The notes under the pieces: model-generated
The model's database searches: none
What the model saw: only the letters and a program-made list of their open reading frames with translations
Told to the model about the DNA's origin: nothing
Shown: positions 11,247 through 19,336 of the stretch, piece after piece
Layout of the letters: every line of letters begins with the position of its first letter
Numbering within the stretch: the stretch's first letter is position 1
Made by a program: the position numbers and the translations under genes
DNA from: CADEDH01 sp965262175
GTDB taxonomy: Bacteria > Actinomycetota > Acidimicrobiia > Acidimicrobiales > SZUA-35
Length of the DNA: 64,000 nucleotides
Direction: 5' to 3'
NCBI GenBank assembly: GCA_965262175.1
Contig: CBDHES010000029.1
Location: 372,001-436,000 of the forward strand

Positions 11247-13442
11247 GTCGACCTGGCGGATGGAGCGGATGAGCCAGTCGAGGTGGGCAAGGTCGACGAT
11301 CTCGAAGTCGAACGTGAGTTTGGCGATCCGCTCGTCCGAGGTCGACGACGCCGACGACAGGATGTTCACGTGCTGATCGGAGACCGCCTGGTACACGTCG
11401 GCCAGCAGGCGGGTCCGGTCGTAGGCCCGGACCTCCAGCGAAACGACGAAGCTCTCGACCTTGACGTCGACGTCCCACTCGACGTCGATCAGCCGGTCGG
11501 CCTGAGCGGCGGCCAGCGACTCGGCGTTGGCGCAGTCGGTCCGGTGGACCGACACCCCCCGACCCCGGGTGACGAACCCCATGATGCTGTCGCCGGGAAC
11601 CGGGGTACAGCACCGGGACAGGCGGACGAACACGTCGTCGAACCCCTCGACCCGAACGCCGACCGAGCCCGGCTCCCGCCGGGGTCGGGTCCGGGGCGGC
11701 ATCCGCTCCTGGACCGGAGCCTTGGAGGCGACCAGCGCCTTGGCGATCTTGGCCGCTGCCGACTCGGCCGAGATCAGGCCCTCGCCGATGGCGGCGTGGA
11801 GCGAGTCGAGGTCGACGTAGTTGAGCTCGGCGGCCACCGTCTCCAGGGTCGGCCCGCCGTTCTGGCCGGCGTTGCGGGAGGCCCGGGCCAGATCGCTCTT
11901 GGTCATGCCCTCCCGACGAAGCGCCCGCTCCAGCTGGGTCTTGCCATCACGGACCGCTCCCTCGCGACGCTCCCGGGTGAACCACTGCTTGATCTTCGAC
12001 GAGGCCCGGTGCGACGAGACGAACTTGAGCCAATCGCGCGACGGCCCCGCCCCCTCGACCTTGGACGTGAAGATCTGGACCGTCTCCCCCGAATGGAGCG
12101 CCTCCGACAACGGCACGAGCCGCCCGTCGACCTTGGCCCCGACGCAGCGGTGGCCGACCTCGGTGTGAACGGCATAGGCGAAGTCGATCGGCGTCGATCC
12201 CGCCGGGAGGGTCATGACCTGCCCCTGGGGGGTGAAGACGTAGACCTCTTCCTGGTCGAGGTCGACCTTGAGGTTGTCGAGGAACTCGGTGGGGTCGGAG
12301 GTGTCCTTCTCCCAATCGATGATCCGGGCCAACCACGGAAGGTCGACGGCGTCGGCCGCGCCGTCCTTGTAGGTGAAGTGGGAGGCGACGCCGGTCTCGG
12401 CCCGCTCGTGCATCTCCCTGGTGCGGATCTGGAACTCGATCGCTTTCCCCTGGGGCCCGACGACCGTGGTGTGCAGCGACTGGTAGAGGTTGAACTTGGG
12501 CATCGCCACGTAGTCCTTGAACCGGCCCGGCACCGGCTTCCACGAGGCGTGGATCGAACCCAGCGCGGCGTAGCAGTCCCTGACGGTCTCGACGATGACC
12601 CGGATCCCGACCAGGTCGTTGATCTCGTCGAACTCCTTGTTCTTGAGCACCATCTTCTCGTAGATCGAGTACAGGTGCTTGTCTCGACCGGCCACCTCGG
12701 CCTTGATCGTCAGCTCGTCGATCCGGTTCCGCACATCCTCGAGCATCTGGGTCAGGTAGAAGTCCCGCTCGGGGGCTCGGCGGGCCACCATGTGCTCGAT
12801 CTCGGCGTACCGCTTGGGGTGGAGGGCGGCGAAGCTGAGATCCTCGAGCTGGGTCTTGATCTCCTGCATGCCCAGCCGGTGGGCCAACGGGGCGTAGATG
12901 TCGAGGGTCTCCCGGGCGATCCGCTCCTGCTTCCAGGATGGCAGGGCGGCGATCGTGCGGAGGTTGTGGAGCCGGTCGCACAGCTTGATGATCAGGACCC
13001 GGATGTCCTTGGCCATGGCCACGATCATCTTGCGGAACGACGCCGCCTGGGCTGCCTCCCGGGAGTCGAACCGGACCCGGTCGAGCTTGGTCACCCCATC
13101 GACGATCATCGCAACGTCGGCGCCGAACGCCCGCTGGATGTCGTCCAACTCGACCCGAGTGTCCTCGACGGCGTCGTGGAGGAGGGCGGCGGCGATCGTC
13201 ACCTCGTCGAGGCCGAGGTCGGCCACGATCCTGGCCACCGCCTGGGGGTGCACGATGTAGGGCTCACCCGATTTGCGACGCTGGCCGGCGTGGGCCTTGT
13301 CGGCCATCCGGTAGGCGCGGGAGACCACATCGATCCGCCGCTCCCGTTCGGACCCGACGAACCCGGCCACGAGCGCCGCGATCTGGTCTTCGGTCTGGCG
13401 GCGTTCCCGCCTCCAGGGCAGCACCCGTTCGACGGTCACCAT
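11202..13442 (-). CDS. relA: Bifunctional (p)ppGpp synthetase/hydrolase (RSH family)
   Basis: Makes and degrades (p)ppGpp in the stringent response. The 746-residue protein has an HD hydrolase domain (RRKSGEPYIVHP, then HDAVED near residue 89 and KLCDRLHNLRT), a synthetase domain (FKDYVAMPKFNLYQSLHT and EFQIRT), a TGS domain (about 400-465), a helical region, a zinc-finger-like CCTPVPGD segment and a C-terminal ACT domain (about 665-746). Hydrolase and synthetase motifs both look intact. The ATG at 13442 overlaps the stop of a 12-codon leader ORF. Its 3' end has been copied downstream. Confidence 0.97.
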   Translation of the reverse strand: MVTVERVLPWRRERRQTEDQIAALVAGFVGSERERRIDVVSRAYRMADKAHAGQRRKSGEPYIVHPQAVARIVADLGLDEVTIAAALLHDAVEDTRVELDDIQRAFGADVAMIVDGVTKLDRVRFDSREAAQAASFRKMIVAMAKDIRVLIIKLCDRLHNLRTIAALPSWKQERIARETLDIYAPLAHRLGMQEIKTQLEDLSFAALHPKRYAEIEHMVARRAPERDFYLTQMLEDVRNRIDELTIKAEVAGRDKHLYSIYEKMVLKNKEFDEINDLVGIRVIVETVRDCYAALGSIHASWKPVPGRFKDYVAMPKFNLYQSLHTTVVGPQGKAIEFQIRTREMHERAETGVASHFTYKDGAADAVDLPWLARIIDWEKDTSDPTEFLDNLKVDLDQEEVYVFTPQGQVMTLPAGSTPIDFAYAVHTEVGHRCVGAKVDGRLVPLSEALHSGETVQIFTSKVEGAGPSRDWLKFVSSHRASSKIKQWFTRERREGAVRDGKTQLERALRREGMTKSDLARASRNAGQNGGPTLETVAAELNYVDLDSLHAAIGEGLISAESAAAKIAKALVASKAPVQERMPPRTRPRREPGSVGVRVEGFDDVFVRLSRCCTPVPGDSIMGFVTRGRGVSVHRTDCANAESLAAAQADRLIDVEWDVDVKVESFVVSLEVRAYDRTRLLADVYQAVSDQHVNILSSASSTSDERIAKLTFDFEIVDLAHLDWLIRSIRQVDGVYDVFRVVPGQVR

Positions 13443-13474
13443 CGGAGCCAGCTCACAGATTCAGCCGGAGTCAT
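13436..13474 (-). CDS. Short leader ORF overlapping the relA start
   Basis: ATG at 13474 opens a 12-codon frame reading MTPAESVSWLRW, whose TGA lies inside the relA start region (ATGGTGA, 7-nt overlap). It is in a different frame from relA. TATAGT lies 9 nt upstream of its ATG and a GGGGGAG purine tract lies between, so ribosomes probably start here first and reach relA by coupling. Two Trp codons sit near its end. Translation is not proven; the ORF is too short for statistical coding evidence. Confidence 0.5.
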   Translation of the reverse strand: MTPAESVSWLRW

Positions 13475-13483
13475 CGCTCCCCC

Positions 13484-13489
13484 ACTATA
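13484..13489 (-). promoter_or_regulatory. Probable -10 element for the relA leader ORF and relA
   Basis: TATAGT, the best -10 match seen in the window, 9 nt before the leader ORF ATG and 41 nt before the relA ATG. Confidence 0.55.
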
Positions 13490-13571
13490 GGTCGAGCGGT
13501 GACGACGGGAGGAGGCGAGCCGGGGAGGGGCCCGGCCGGAGCGGAAGCGCCACGGGCCGGGTCCGGCGACC

Positions 13572-14693
13572 TCAGCGCTTCCGTCGCTTCCGCTTTCTGG
13601 GCCGGGGGGTGACCCCGGCGACCGTGACCGGTGCTGCCCGTTCGGGAGCCGCCTGCTCGGGGGCCGGCCCTTCGGCCTCGGCTTCCTCGACGACGGTGTC
13701 GACGAGGTCGTCGTCCGGCGATGTCGTCAGGGTGCCGAAGTCCTCGGCGGCTCGGGCCTGGCGGCGACGGGTGGCGTCGTCGACCGGCTCCCGCTCCTTG
13801 AGCCACGCCAGGAGCGGGGCGGCGACGAAGACCGACGAGTACGTGCCGAGCACCAGACCGATGAACAGTGCCAGGCCGAAGTCACGGATTGCCGCCCCAC
13901 CGAGGAGGACTCCGCCGATCACCAGCATCGACAGCACCGGGAGGACGGTGGTGATCGTGGTGTTGATCGACCGCATCAGGACCTGGTTCATCGAGCGGTT
14001 GACCAGCTCGGTGTGGCTCACCCCGTCGCCAACGGGGGTGTTCTGGTTCTCCCGGACCTTGTCGTAGACCACGACGGTGTCGTACAGGGAGTAGCCGAGG
14101 ATCGTGAGCAGGGCGATGACGGTCGCCGGGCTGACCTCGAAGCCGAAGAGCGAGTACACCCCGGCGGTGATGGCCAGGTCATGGAGGACCGCCACCAGGG
14201 CGCCGACGGCCATCCGCCATTCGAGCGTGACGATCAGGTAGAGCGCCACCAGCACGAAGAAGATGAGGAGGGCGATGACCGCCTGTCGGGTGATCTGCGA
14301 ACCCCACGTCGGGCCCACCACCGAGACGTTCACCTCGTCGGGTGAGACGTCGGCCAGCTCGGCCAACCGCTCGACGACGATCTCGCTCTGCTCCAGGTCG
14401 GCCGAACCCGATCGGACCCGGAGGGTGGTCGAGCCGTCGGCGTCGGTCGCCAGCTGGACGATGGCGTCGGGCAGATCGACCGCGTCACGGCCGTCGGCCA
14501 CCGTGACCGAGTCCCCGACCGGTACCTCCCACACCCCCCCGCCCTCGAAGTCGATGCTGAGGTCGAGCCCTCGGAGGCCGAGGAGCGCCAGCGACACCGC
14601 GACCAACACGGCCGAGATGACGACCGAACGACGCCACAGCGGCCGGAAGTCGATGTTGGTCTCACCGCGGTAGAGGTCGCCGATCACGCTCAT
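13572..14693 (-). CDS. secF: Protein translocase subunit SecF
   Basis: RND-type membrane subunit that helps SecYEG export using the proton gradient. The 373-residue protein has six membrane segments, the SIDFEGGGVWEV motif after TM1 and the conserved TM4-TM6 block with SLYDTVVVYDKVRENQ and VNRSMNQVLMRSINTT. A basic Arg/Lys tail follows TM6. Its ATG overlaps the secD stop as ATGA. Upstream open sequence is only antisense-like. Confidence 0.96.
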   Translation of the reverse strand: MSVIGDLYRGETNIDFRPLWRRSVVISAVLVAVSLALLGLRGLDLSIDFEGGGVWEVPVGDSVTVADGRDAVDLPDAIVQLATDADGSTTLRVRSGSADLEQSEIVVERLAELADVSPDEVNVSVVGPTWGSQITRQAVIALLIFFVLVALYLIVTLEWRMAVGALVAVLHDLAITAGVYSLFGFEVSPATVIALLTILGYSLYDTVVVYDKVRENQNTPVGDGVSHTELVNRSMNQVLMRSINTTITTVLPVLSMLVIGGVLLGGAAIRDFGLALFIGLVLGTYSSVFVAAPLLAWLKEREPVDDATRRRQARAAEDFGTLTTSPDDDLVDTVVEEAEAEGPAPEQAAPERAAPVTVAGVTPRPRKRKRRKR

Positions 14694-16663
14694 CGCTTCT
14701 TCCCCACCGTGGTCGAGGGTGGCAGGCCGAGCAGGCCCGGATTGCGCTCGACCGATCCCATCCGGGCCAGCAGGGCCAGCGCCGGCCGCATGAACAGCAG
14801 CGAGATCACCAGGTCGAGGATGGTGGCCAACCCGAGGTAGAAGGCGAACCCCCGAACGGCGCCGACCGTCAGCAGGTAGAGGACGACGGCGGCGATGAGG
14901 CTGACGACATCGGCTTTGATGATCGTCGAGATGGCGCTCTGGTAGGCCCGCTCGACCGAGACGGGGACGCTCCGACCGTTGCGGTACGCATCCTTGACGT
15001 TCTCGAAGTAGACGATGTTGGAGTCGGCCGAGACGCCGACCGACACGATCAGGCCGACGACCCCGGCCAGGGTCAGGGCCAACCCGAGGTTCTCCCCGAA
15101 CCAGGCGATGATCGACCACAGCAGCACGGCCGAGATGACCAGGCCACCGATGGCCACCAGACCGGCCAGCCGGTAGTAGAACAGCAGGTAGATCATCACC
15201 AGGACCAACCCGAACAGCCCGGCGATGACCCCCGAGCGGAGCACGTCGTCGCCGATCGTGGCCGACACGGTTCGGGTCTGCTGGGGCTCGAGCTCGACGG
15301 GGAGGGCACCGAACCGGAGCACCGAAGCGAGGTCGCGAGCGCTGTCCTCGTCGAACCGCCCGGAGATGACGATCTGGTCCCGGCCGAACGCCTGGGAGTT
15401 GATCTGGGGGGCCGACACGACCTGGTTGTCGAGCACGATTGCCAACCGGCCGGACGGGCAGACGTTGGGATCGGGGGCCTGGACGAAGCAGAGGGCGGCG
15501 GCCTGGTTGAAGGCGTCGATGCCGTCGGCGCCGCCCTTGAAGGTCGGGTTGACCACCCACTGCCCGGTCTGGTCGATCGTGGCCGACGCCGTCTCCAGGG
15601 CATCGCCGGTCAACAGGGTCGGACCGAGACACAGCCGGTTGCCGGTCTCGTCGGCCAGGACGACGGGGCTGTCGGCGAGATCGGCCTCGGGCGGGGTGAC
15701 GCCCGGGATGCCGCAGGCCTCGATCACCGCCAGCTGAGCCGGGTCGGGCGTGGTCTGGGGAACGACGTCGTCGGTCACCGCATCCCCGTCGGCGTCGTCG
15801 GTGCCCGGCGCCCCGTCGGCATCGCCGCCGGTGGTGTCCCCATCACCGGCCCCGTCGGTGTCGCCGGTGTCGCCTTCGGTATCGGCATCGCCGGTGTCGC
15901 CTTCGGTGTCGGCGGTGGTGGCGTCGGTGTCGGCCGCGTCGTCGTCGCCGGTGGCCCCGAGCGGCCCGGCGCCGGGCGTGACCGGGGCGTAGGCGACCGG
16001 AACGATCTGGCCGGTGGCCGGGAGCGACTCCTCCTCGACCGTCGAGCTCGAGCCATCGCCCTCATCGGTCGTGGTGTCGGGGCCATCCTCGCCGGTCTCG
16101 TCGCCGGCATCGCCGGTGTCGGTGTCCTCGGGCGTCGTCTCGGCGTCGTCATCGGTCGCGGTGTCGGGGCCGTCGTCGCCGGTCTCGCCGTCGGCATCGT
16201 CGGTGTCGGCCGTGGAGGCGTCGTCCTCGTCCCCCTCGCCGTCGGCATCACCCGCAGCGTCGGGATCGATGCTCAGGTCGAGCTCGGGACCGAGGTCGAA
16301 CAGGACCGGCCGGAACCGGAGCTCGGCGGTCTGGCCGACCAGTTGGAGGGCTCGTTGCTGTTCCTTCACCCCCGGGAGGTCGACGACGATCGTCTCCCCC
16401 TGGCGGGAGATCTCCGGCTCGGCCACACCGAGGGCGTCGACCCGGGACCGGATGATCTCGACCGACTGGTCGAGGGCGTCATCGTCGATCTCGACCTCTT
16501 CGCCCGTCTCGGGGTCGACCGCAGCCGTCGGCTGCAACACCACCGACACCCCACCCTGGAGATCGAGGCCCAGCAGCGGCTGGTTGCCGGCGACGAGGGT
16601 GTAGACCGCAGCCAGGATCGTGGCGGTGATGATGGCGTAGGCCGATGCGGCTCTGGCCGGCAT
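14690..16663 (-). CDS. secD: Protein translocase subunit SecD with a large acidic insert
   Basis: Partner of SecF in protein export. The 657-residue protein has TM1, the D1 motif LGLDLQGGVSVVL, a periplasmic P1 region and the C-terminal TM2-TM6 block with SADSNIVYFENVKDAYRNGRS. The odd part is residues about 133-307: two Asp/Thr/Gly-rich blocks (133-211 and 239-300) separated by a short ordered stretch (GQIVPVAYAPVTPGAGPLG). ATG at 16663 lies 2 nt after the yajC stop. Flanking SecD sequence looks intact, so the insert is probably tolerated in the extracytoplasmic domain. Confidence 0.95.
   Translation of the reverse strand: MPARAASAYAIITATILAAVYTLVAGNQPLLGLDLQGGVSVVLQPTAAVDPETGEEVEIDDDALDQSVEIIRSRVDALGVAEPEISRQGETIVVDLPGVKEQQRALQLVGQTAELRFRPVLFDLGPELDLSIDPDAAGDADGEGDEDDASTADTDDADGETGDDGPDTATDDDAETTPEDTDTGDAGDETGEDGPDTTTDEGDGSSSTVEEESLPATGQIVPVAYAPVTPGAGPLGATGDDDAADTDATTADTEGDTGDADTEGDTGDTDGAGDGDTTGGDADGAPGTDDADGDAVTDDVVPQTTPDPAQLAVIEACGIPGVTPPEADLADSPVVLADETGNRLCLGPTLLTGDALETASATIDQTGQWVVNPTFKGGADGIDAFNQAAALCFVQAPDPNVCPSGRLAIVLDNQVVSAPQINSQAFGRDQIVISGRFDEDSARDLASVLRFGALPVELEPQQTRTVSATIGDDVLRSGVIAGLFGLVLVMIYLLFYYRLAGLVAIGGLVISAVLLWSIIAWFGENLGLALTLAGVVGLIVSVGVSADSNIVYFENVKDAYRNGRSVPVSVERAYQSAISTIIKADVVSLIAAVVLYLLTVGAVRGFAFYLGLATILDLVISLLFMRPALALLARMGSVERNPGLLGLPPSTTVGKKR
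15743..16267 (-). repeat. Low-complexity acidic coding repeat inside secD
   Basis: About 525 nt of imperfect short repeats built on GAC, ACC/ACG and GGC codons, encoding runs such as TEGDTGDADTEGDTGDTD. They lie in phase with secD and account for about 175 residues. Confidence 0.85.
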
Positions 16664-16665
16664 CG

Positions 16666-16968
16666 TCAGGAATCCTCGACGTCGTCCTCGACGTCGTCCT
16701 CGGCATCGTCGTCGATCGGGGCCTCGACCTTGCCCGCCACCGAACTCTTGGCGACCTTCAGCTCGGTATCGGCGGCGACCTCCAGCCACAGGATGTCGCC
16801 GTCGAGATCCGACACGAAGCCGTGGATCCCCGAGTTGAGCACGACCTCGTCACCGACTTCGATGCTGGCCAGCAGGTTCCGGTGCTCACGGTTCCGGCGC
16901 TGCTGGGGCAGGATCAGGATGAGATACATGAACCCGGCGATCAGGATCAGGGGGATGAACTGCTCCAT
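16666..16968 (-). CDS. yajC: Preprotein translocase subunit YajC
   Basis: Small SecDF accessory protein of 100 residues. The N-terminus (MEQFIPLILIAGFMYLIL) is the single membrane helix, followed by ILPQQRRNREHRNLL and VGDEVVLNSGIHGFV, both standard YajC motifs. The C-terminus is very acidic (DDDAEDDVEDDVEDS). Start at 16968 is supported by GGAGG 7 nt upstream; an in-frame ATG six codons earlier lacks that. It precedes secD by 2 nt. Confidence 0.95.
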   Translation of the reverse strand: MEQFIPLILIAGFMYLILILPQQRRNREHRNLLASIEVGDEVVLNSGIHGFVSDLDGDILWLEVAADTELKVAKSSVAGKVEAPIDDDAEDDVEDDVEDS

Positions 16969-16989
16969 GGGGCAACCTCCAGCCACGAG

Positions 16990-16995
16990 ACGCTA
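16990..16995 (-). promoter_or_regulatory. Possible -10 element of yajC-secD-secF
   Basis: TAGCGT on the minus strand, about 21 nt before the yajC ATG, with a GGAGG ribosome-binding site between. The rest of the 16987-17090 gap holds only short imperfect CACCATCAC-like repeats. Confidence 0.3.
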
Positions 16996-17090
16996 GCGCC
17001 GTTCGAGCCGTATTGCGCGGCGCCCGACCGGCCTCGGGTCCCTTCCTCACCATCACCTCACCATCGCCCGACCATCACCCGACCACCACC

Positions 17091-18212
17091 TCACGACGGA
17101 GGCGGTGGTTCCTCCCCCGGCGCCCACACCGACCACACCTCACGGCGGAGAGCGGCGAAGGTCCCCGCCACGACCGCCGTCCGCATCCGGGCGACCAGAT
17201 CGGCCAACCACGCCAGGTTGTGGAGGGTGATGATGCGGCCCGCCGTCGGCTCGTTCGTCACGAGCAGGTGGCGGACGTAGGCCCGGGAGAACCGGCCCGA
17301 TCGGTCGGCCACGAAGGCCGGGTCGATGGGACCGTCGTCCCGAGCGAACCGCAGGTTCCGGAGGTTGAGCCGACCCTCCGAGGTCAACGCGGTGCCGTGC
17401 CGGGCCAGCCGGGTCGGGAGGACACAGTCGAACATGTCGATGCCGTTGTGGACCGCCTCGACCAGTCCGACCGGGTCGCCGAGACCCATGAAGTAGCGGG
17501 GACGGTCCGCCGGCAGCTCGGCGCACGCCGCCCCCAGAGCGGGGATCATCGCCTCCCGGCTCTCCCCCACCGACAGCCCGCCCACCGCGTAGCCGTCGAA
17601 CCCGATCTCCACCGTCCGGCGGGCCGAGGAGGCCCGGAGATCGGGCTCGACACCACCCTGGACGATCCCGAACTGGGCCTGGTCGACCCCGGAGTGGGCC
17701 GCCTTGGACCGCTCGGCCCACCGCAGGGTCCGCTCGACCACGTCGACGAGGTCGTCCCTCGTGGCGGGGAGGGCCGGGCACACGTCGAGCACCATGGCGA
17801 TGTCGGCCCCCAGGTCCTCCTGGACCCGGACCGAGCGCTCCGGCGTCAGCTCGACCGCCGACCCGTCGTACACCGATCGGAACGTGGCCCCCTCCTCGGT
17901 GATGGCCGGATCGAGCGAGAAGATCTGATAGCCACCCGAATCGGTCAACAGGTGACCGGACCAGTCCATGAAGGCGTGGAGCCCACCCATCTCGGCGATC
18001 AGGTCCGATCCCGGACGCTCCATGAGGTGGTAGGTGTTGCCCAACACGATCGGGGCCCCGAGCGCTTCCAGGTCGGCGGTGTCCAGCGTCTTCACCGCGG
18101 CCCGGGTCCCGACCGGCATGAAGACCGGGGTGGGGAAGGTGCCTCGCCCGCTGACGATCCGACCGGCACGGGCCCGGCCGTCGGTGGCGTCGATCTCGAT
18201 GCGAAGGCTCAT
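17091..18212 (-). CDS. tgt: tRNA-guanine transglycosylase lacking the zinc-binding cysteines
   Basis: Exchanges G34 of tRNAs for the queuosine precursor. The 373-residue protein has the usual TIM-barrel motifs: TDSGGYQIFSL (general acid Asp), GIVQGGVEPDLR, GYAVGGLSVGES and FDCVLPTRLARHG (nucleophile Asp). The zinc site is abnormal. Where bacterial Tgt has CxCxxC, this protein reads FVADRS (residues 300-305), with the flanking IDPA and FSRAYVRHL fully aligned; the downstream His (LHNL) remains. The fold may be zinc-free, or activity may be altered. ATG overlaps the queA stop (ATGA). Confidence 0.93.
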   Translation of the reverse strand: MSLRIEIDATDGRARAGRIVSGRGTFPTPVFMPVGTRAAVKTLDTADLEALGAPIVLGNTYHLMERPGSDLIAEMGGLHAFMDWSGHLLTDSGGYQIFSLDPAITEEGATFRSVYDGSAVELTPERSVRVQEDLGADIAMVLDVCPALPATRDDLVDVVERTLRWAERSKAAHSGVDQAQFGIVQGGVEPDLRASSARRTVEIGFDGYAVGGLSVGESREAMIPALGAACAELPADRPRYFMGLGDPVGLVEAVHNGIDMFDCVLPTRLARHGTALTSEGRLNLRNLRFARDDGPIDPAFVADRSGRFSRAYVRHLLVTNEPTAGRIITLHNLAWLADLVARMRTAVVAGTFAALRREVWSVWAPGEEPPPPS

Positions 18213-19336
18213 CGGGAGCCAGGATGCCGTCGATCGACGAGCATGGCGTCGCCGAACGACAGGAACCGGTAGCCGCCGACCAGGGCGTGGGTGTACAGGT
18301 CCCGCCACCGGGGACCGACGAACGCGTCGATCAGGACCAGCAGCGACGACCGGGGCACATGGAAGTTGGTCATCAACGTGTCGACGACCTGCCATCGGAA
18401 CCCCCGGTTGATGAACAGGCCCGTCGAGCCGGCCAACTCGCCGGTCGCCGCCGCCGACTCGAGCGCCCGGACCACGGTCGTGCCGACGGCCACCACGCGG
18501 CGGGCGGCCCCGATCCGGGCCCAGCCCTCCTCATCGATCCGGTAGGTCTCGTGGTGCATCCGATGGTCGTCGATCCGCTCGGCGGTGATCGGCCGGAACG
18601 TGCCGAGCCCGACCCGCAACTCCACGGCCACCACCTCGACACCGACCCCCCGGAGCCGGTCCAGCAGGTCCGAGGTCAGATGGAGGCCGGCGGTGGGGGC
18701 GGCAACCGAACCGGGCCGGCGGGCGAACACGGTCTGGTAGCGCTCATCGTCGGCCAGCTCGGCGTGGATGTAGGGCGGAAGCGGGATCCGGCCGGCCCGG
18801 GCCAGCAGATCGTCGCCGACGATCATGACCTCCCGCCGGCCGTCGCCCAGATCGTCGCCGACGACGACGGCCACCGCCCCGTCGAGGACCAGCTCGGTAC
18901 CGGGTCGGACCCGGCGCCCGCCCCGGACCAGCGCCTCCCACCGTTCGCCGGGGACGGCGGTCGACCACGACGAGCCAACCGGTTCCGGCCCACCGGTCCG
19001 GTCACCTCCGGCGGCGGCGATCGGCCGGGCACGGGCGTCGAGCGGTTCGAGGAGGAGCACCTCGACCCGACCCCCGGTCGGTTTGGCCAACAGCAGCCGG
19101 GCCGGCGAGACCCGGGTCTCGTTGACGACGACGACGTCGCCGTCCTCGACCAGGTCCGGCAGGTCGGCCACCCGGCGGTCGAGCGGTCCGGCCCCGGCGA
19201 TGCCCCCGGGCCCGTCGATCCGGTCGACCAGGAGCCGGGCCGAGTCCCGCGGCTCGATCGGCTCCTGGGCGATGCGTTCGGGGGGCAGCTCATAGTCGAA
19301 GTAGTCGAGCCGCCGGTGAGGATCGCCGTCCGACAT
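18209..19336 (-). CDS. queA: S-adenosylmethionine:tRNA ribosyltransferase-isomerase
   Basis: Adds epoxycyclopentane from SAM to preQ1 at tRNA position 34, the step after Tgt. The 375-residue protein begins with FDYELPPERIAQEP, the standard QueA opening, and has the RPGSVAAPTAGLHLT and VGLGTFRP motifs and a C-terminal NFHVPRSSLLVLIDAFVG. There is an insertion with extra residues around 95-110 compared with short family members. It lies between ruvB and tgt with overlapping start and stop codons (TGATG with ruvB). Confidence 0.96.
   Translation of the reverse strand: MSDGDPHRRLDYFDYELPPERIAQEPIEPRDSARLLVDRIDGPGGIAGAGPLDRRVADLPDLVEDGDVVVVNETRVSPARLLLAKPTGGRVEVLLLEPLDARARPIAAAGGDRTGGPEPVGSSWSTAVPGERWEALVRGGRRVRPGTELVLDGAVAVVVGDDLGDGRREVMIVGDDLLARAGRIPLPPYIHAELADDERYQTVFARRPGSVAAPTAGLHLTSDLLDRLRGVGVEVVAVELRVGLGTFRPITAERIDDHRMHHETYRIDEEGWARIGAARRVVAVGTTVVRALESAAATGELAGSTGLFINRGFRWQVVDTLMTNFHVPRSSLLVLIDAFVGPRWRDLYTHALVGGYRFLSFGDAMLVDRRHPGSR

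Noticed and set aside
9176..11290. Extension of the ORF12-like gene upstream to 11290
   Set aside because: The extra N-terminus crosses the relA-end repeats and response-regulator remnant in antisense and lacks any domain; the signal peptide and -10 box fix the start at 10675.
16987..17090. Tandem CACCATCAC-like sequence as a CRISPR or riboswitch
   Set aside because: Units are under 10 nt, irregular and without spacers or conserved RNA structure; probably simple slippage in the yajC-tgt gap.
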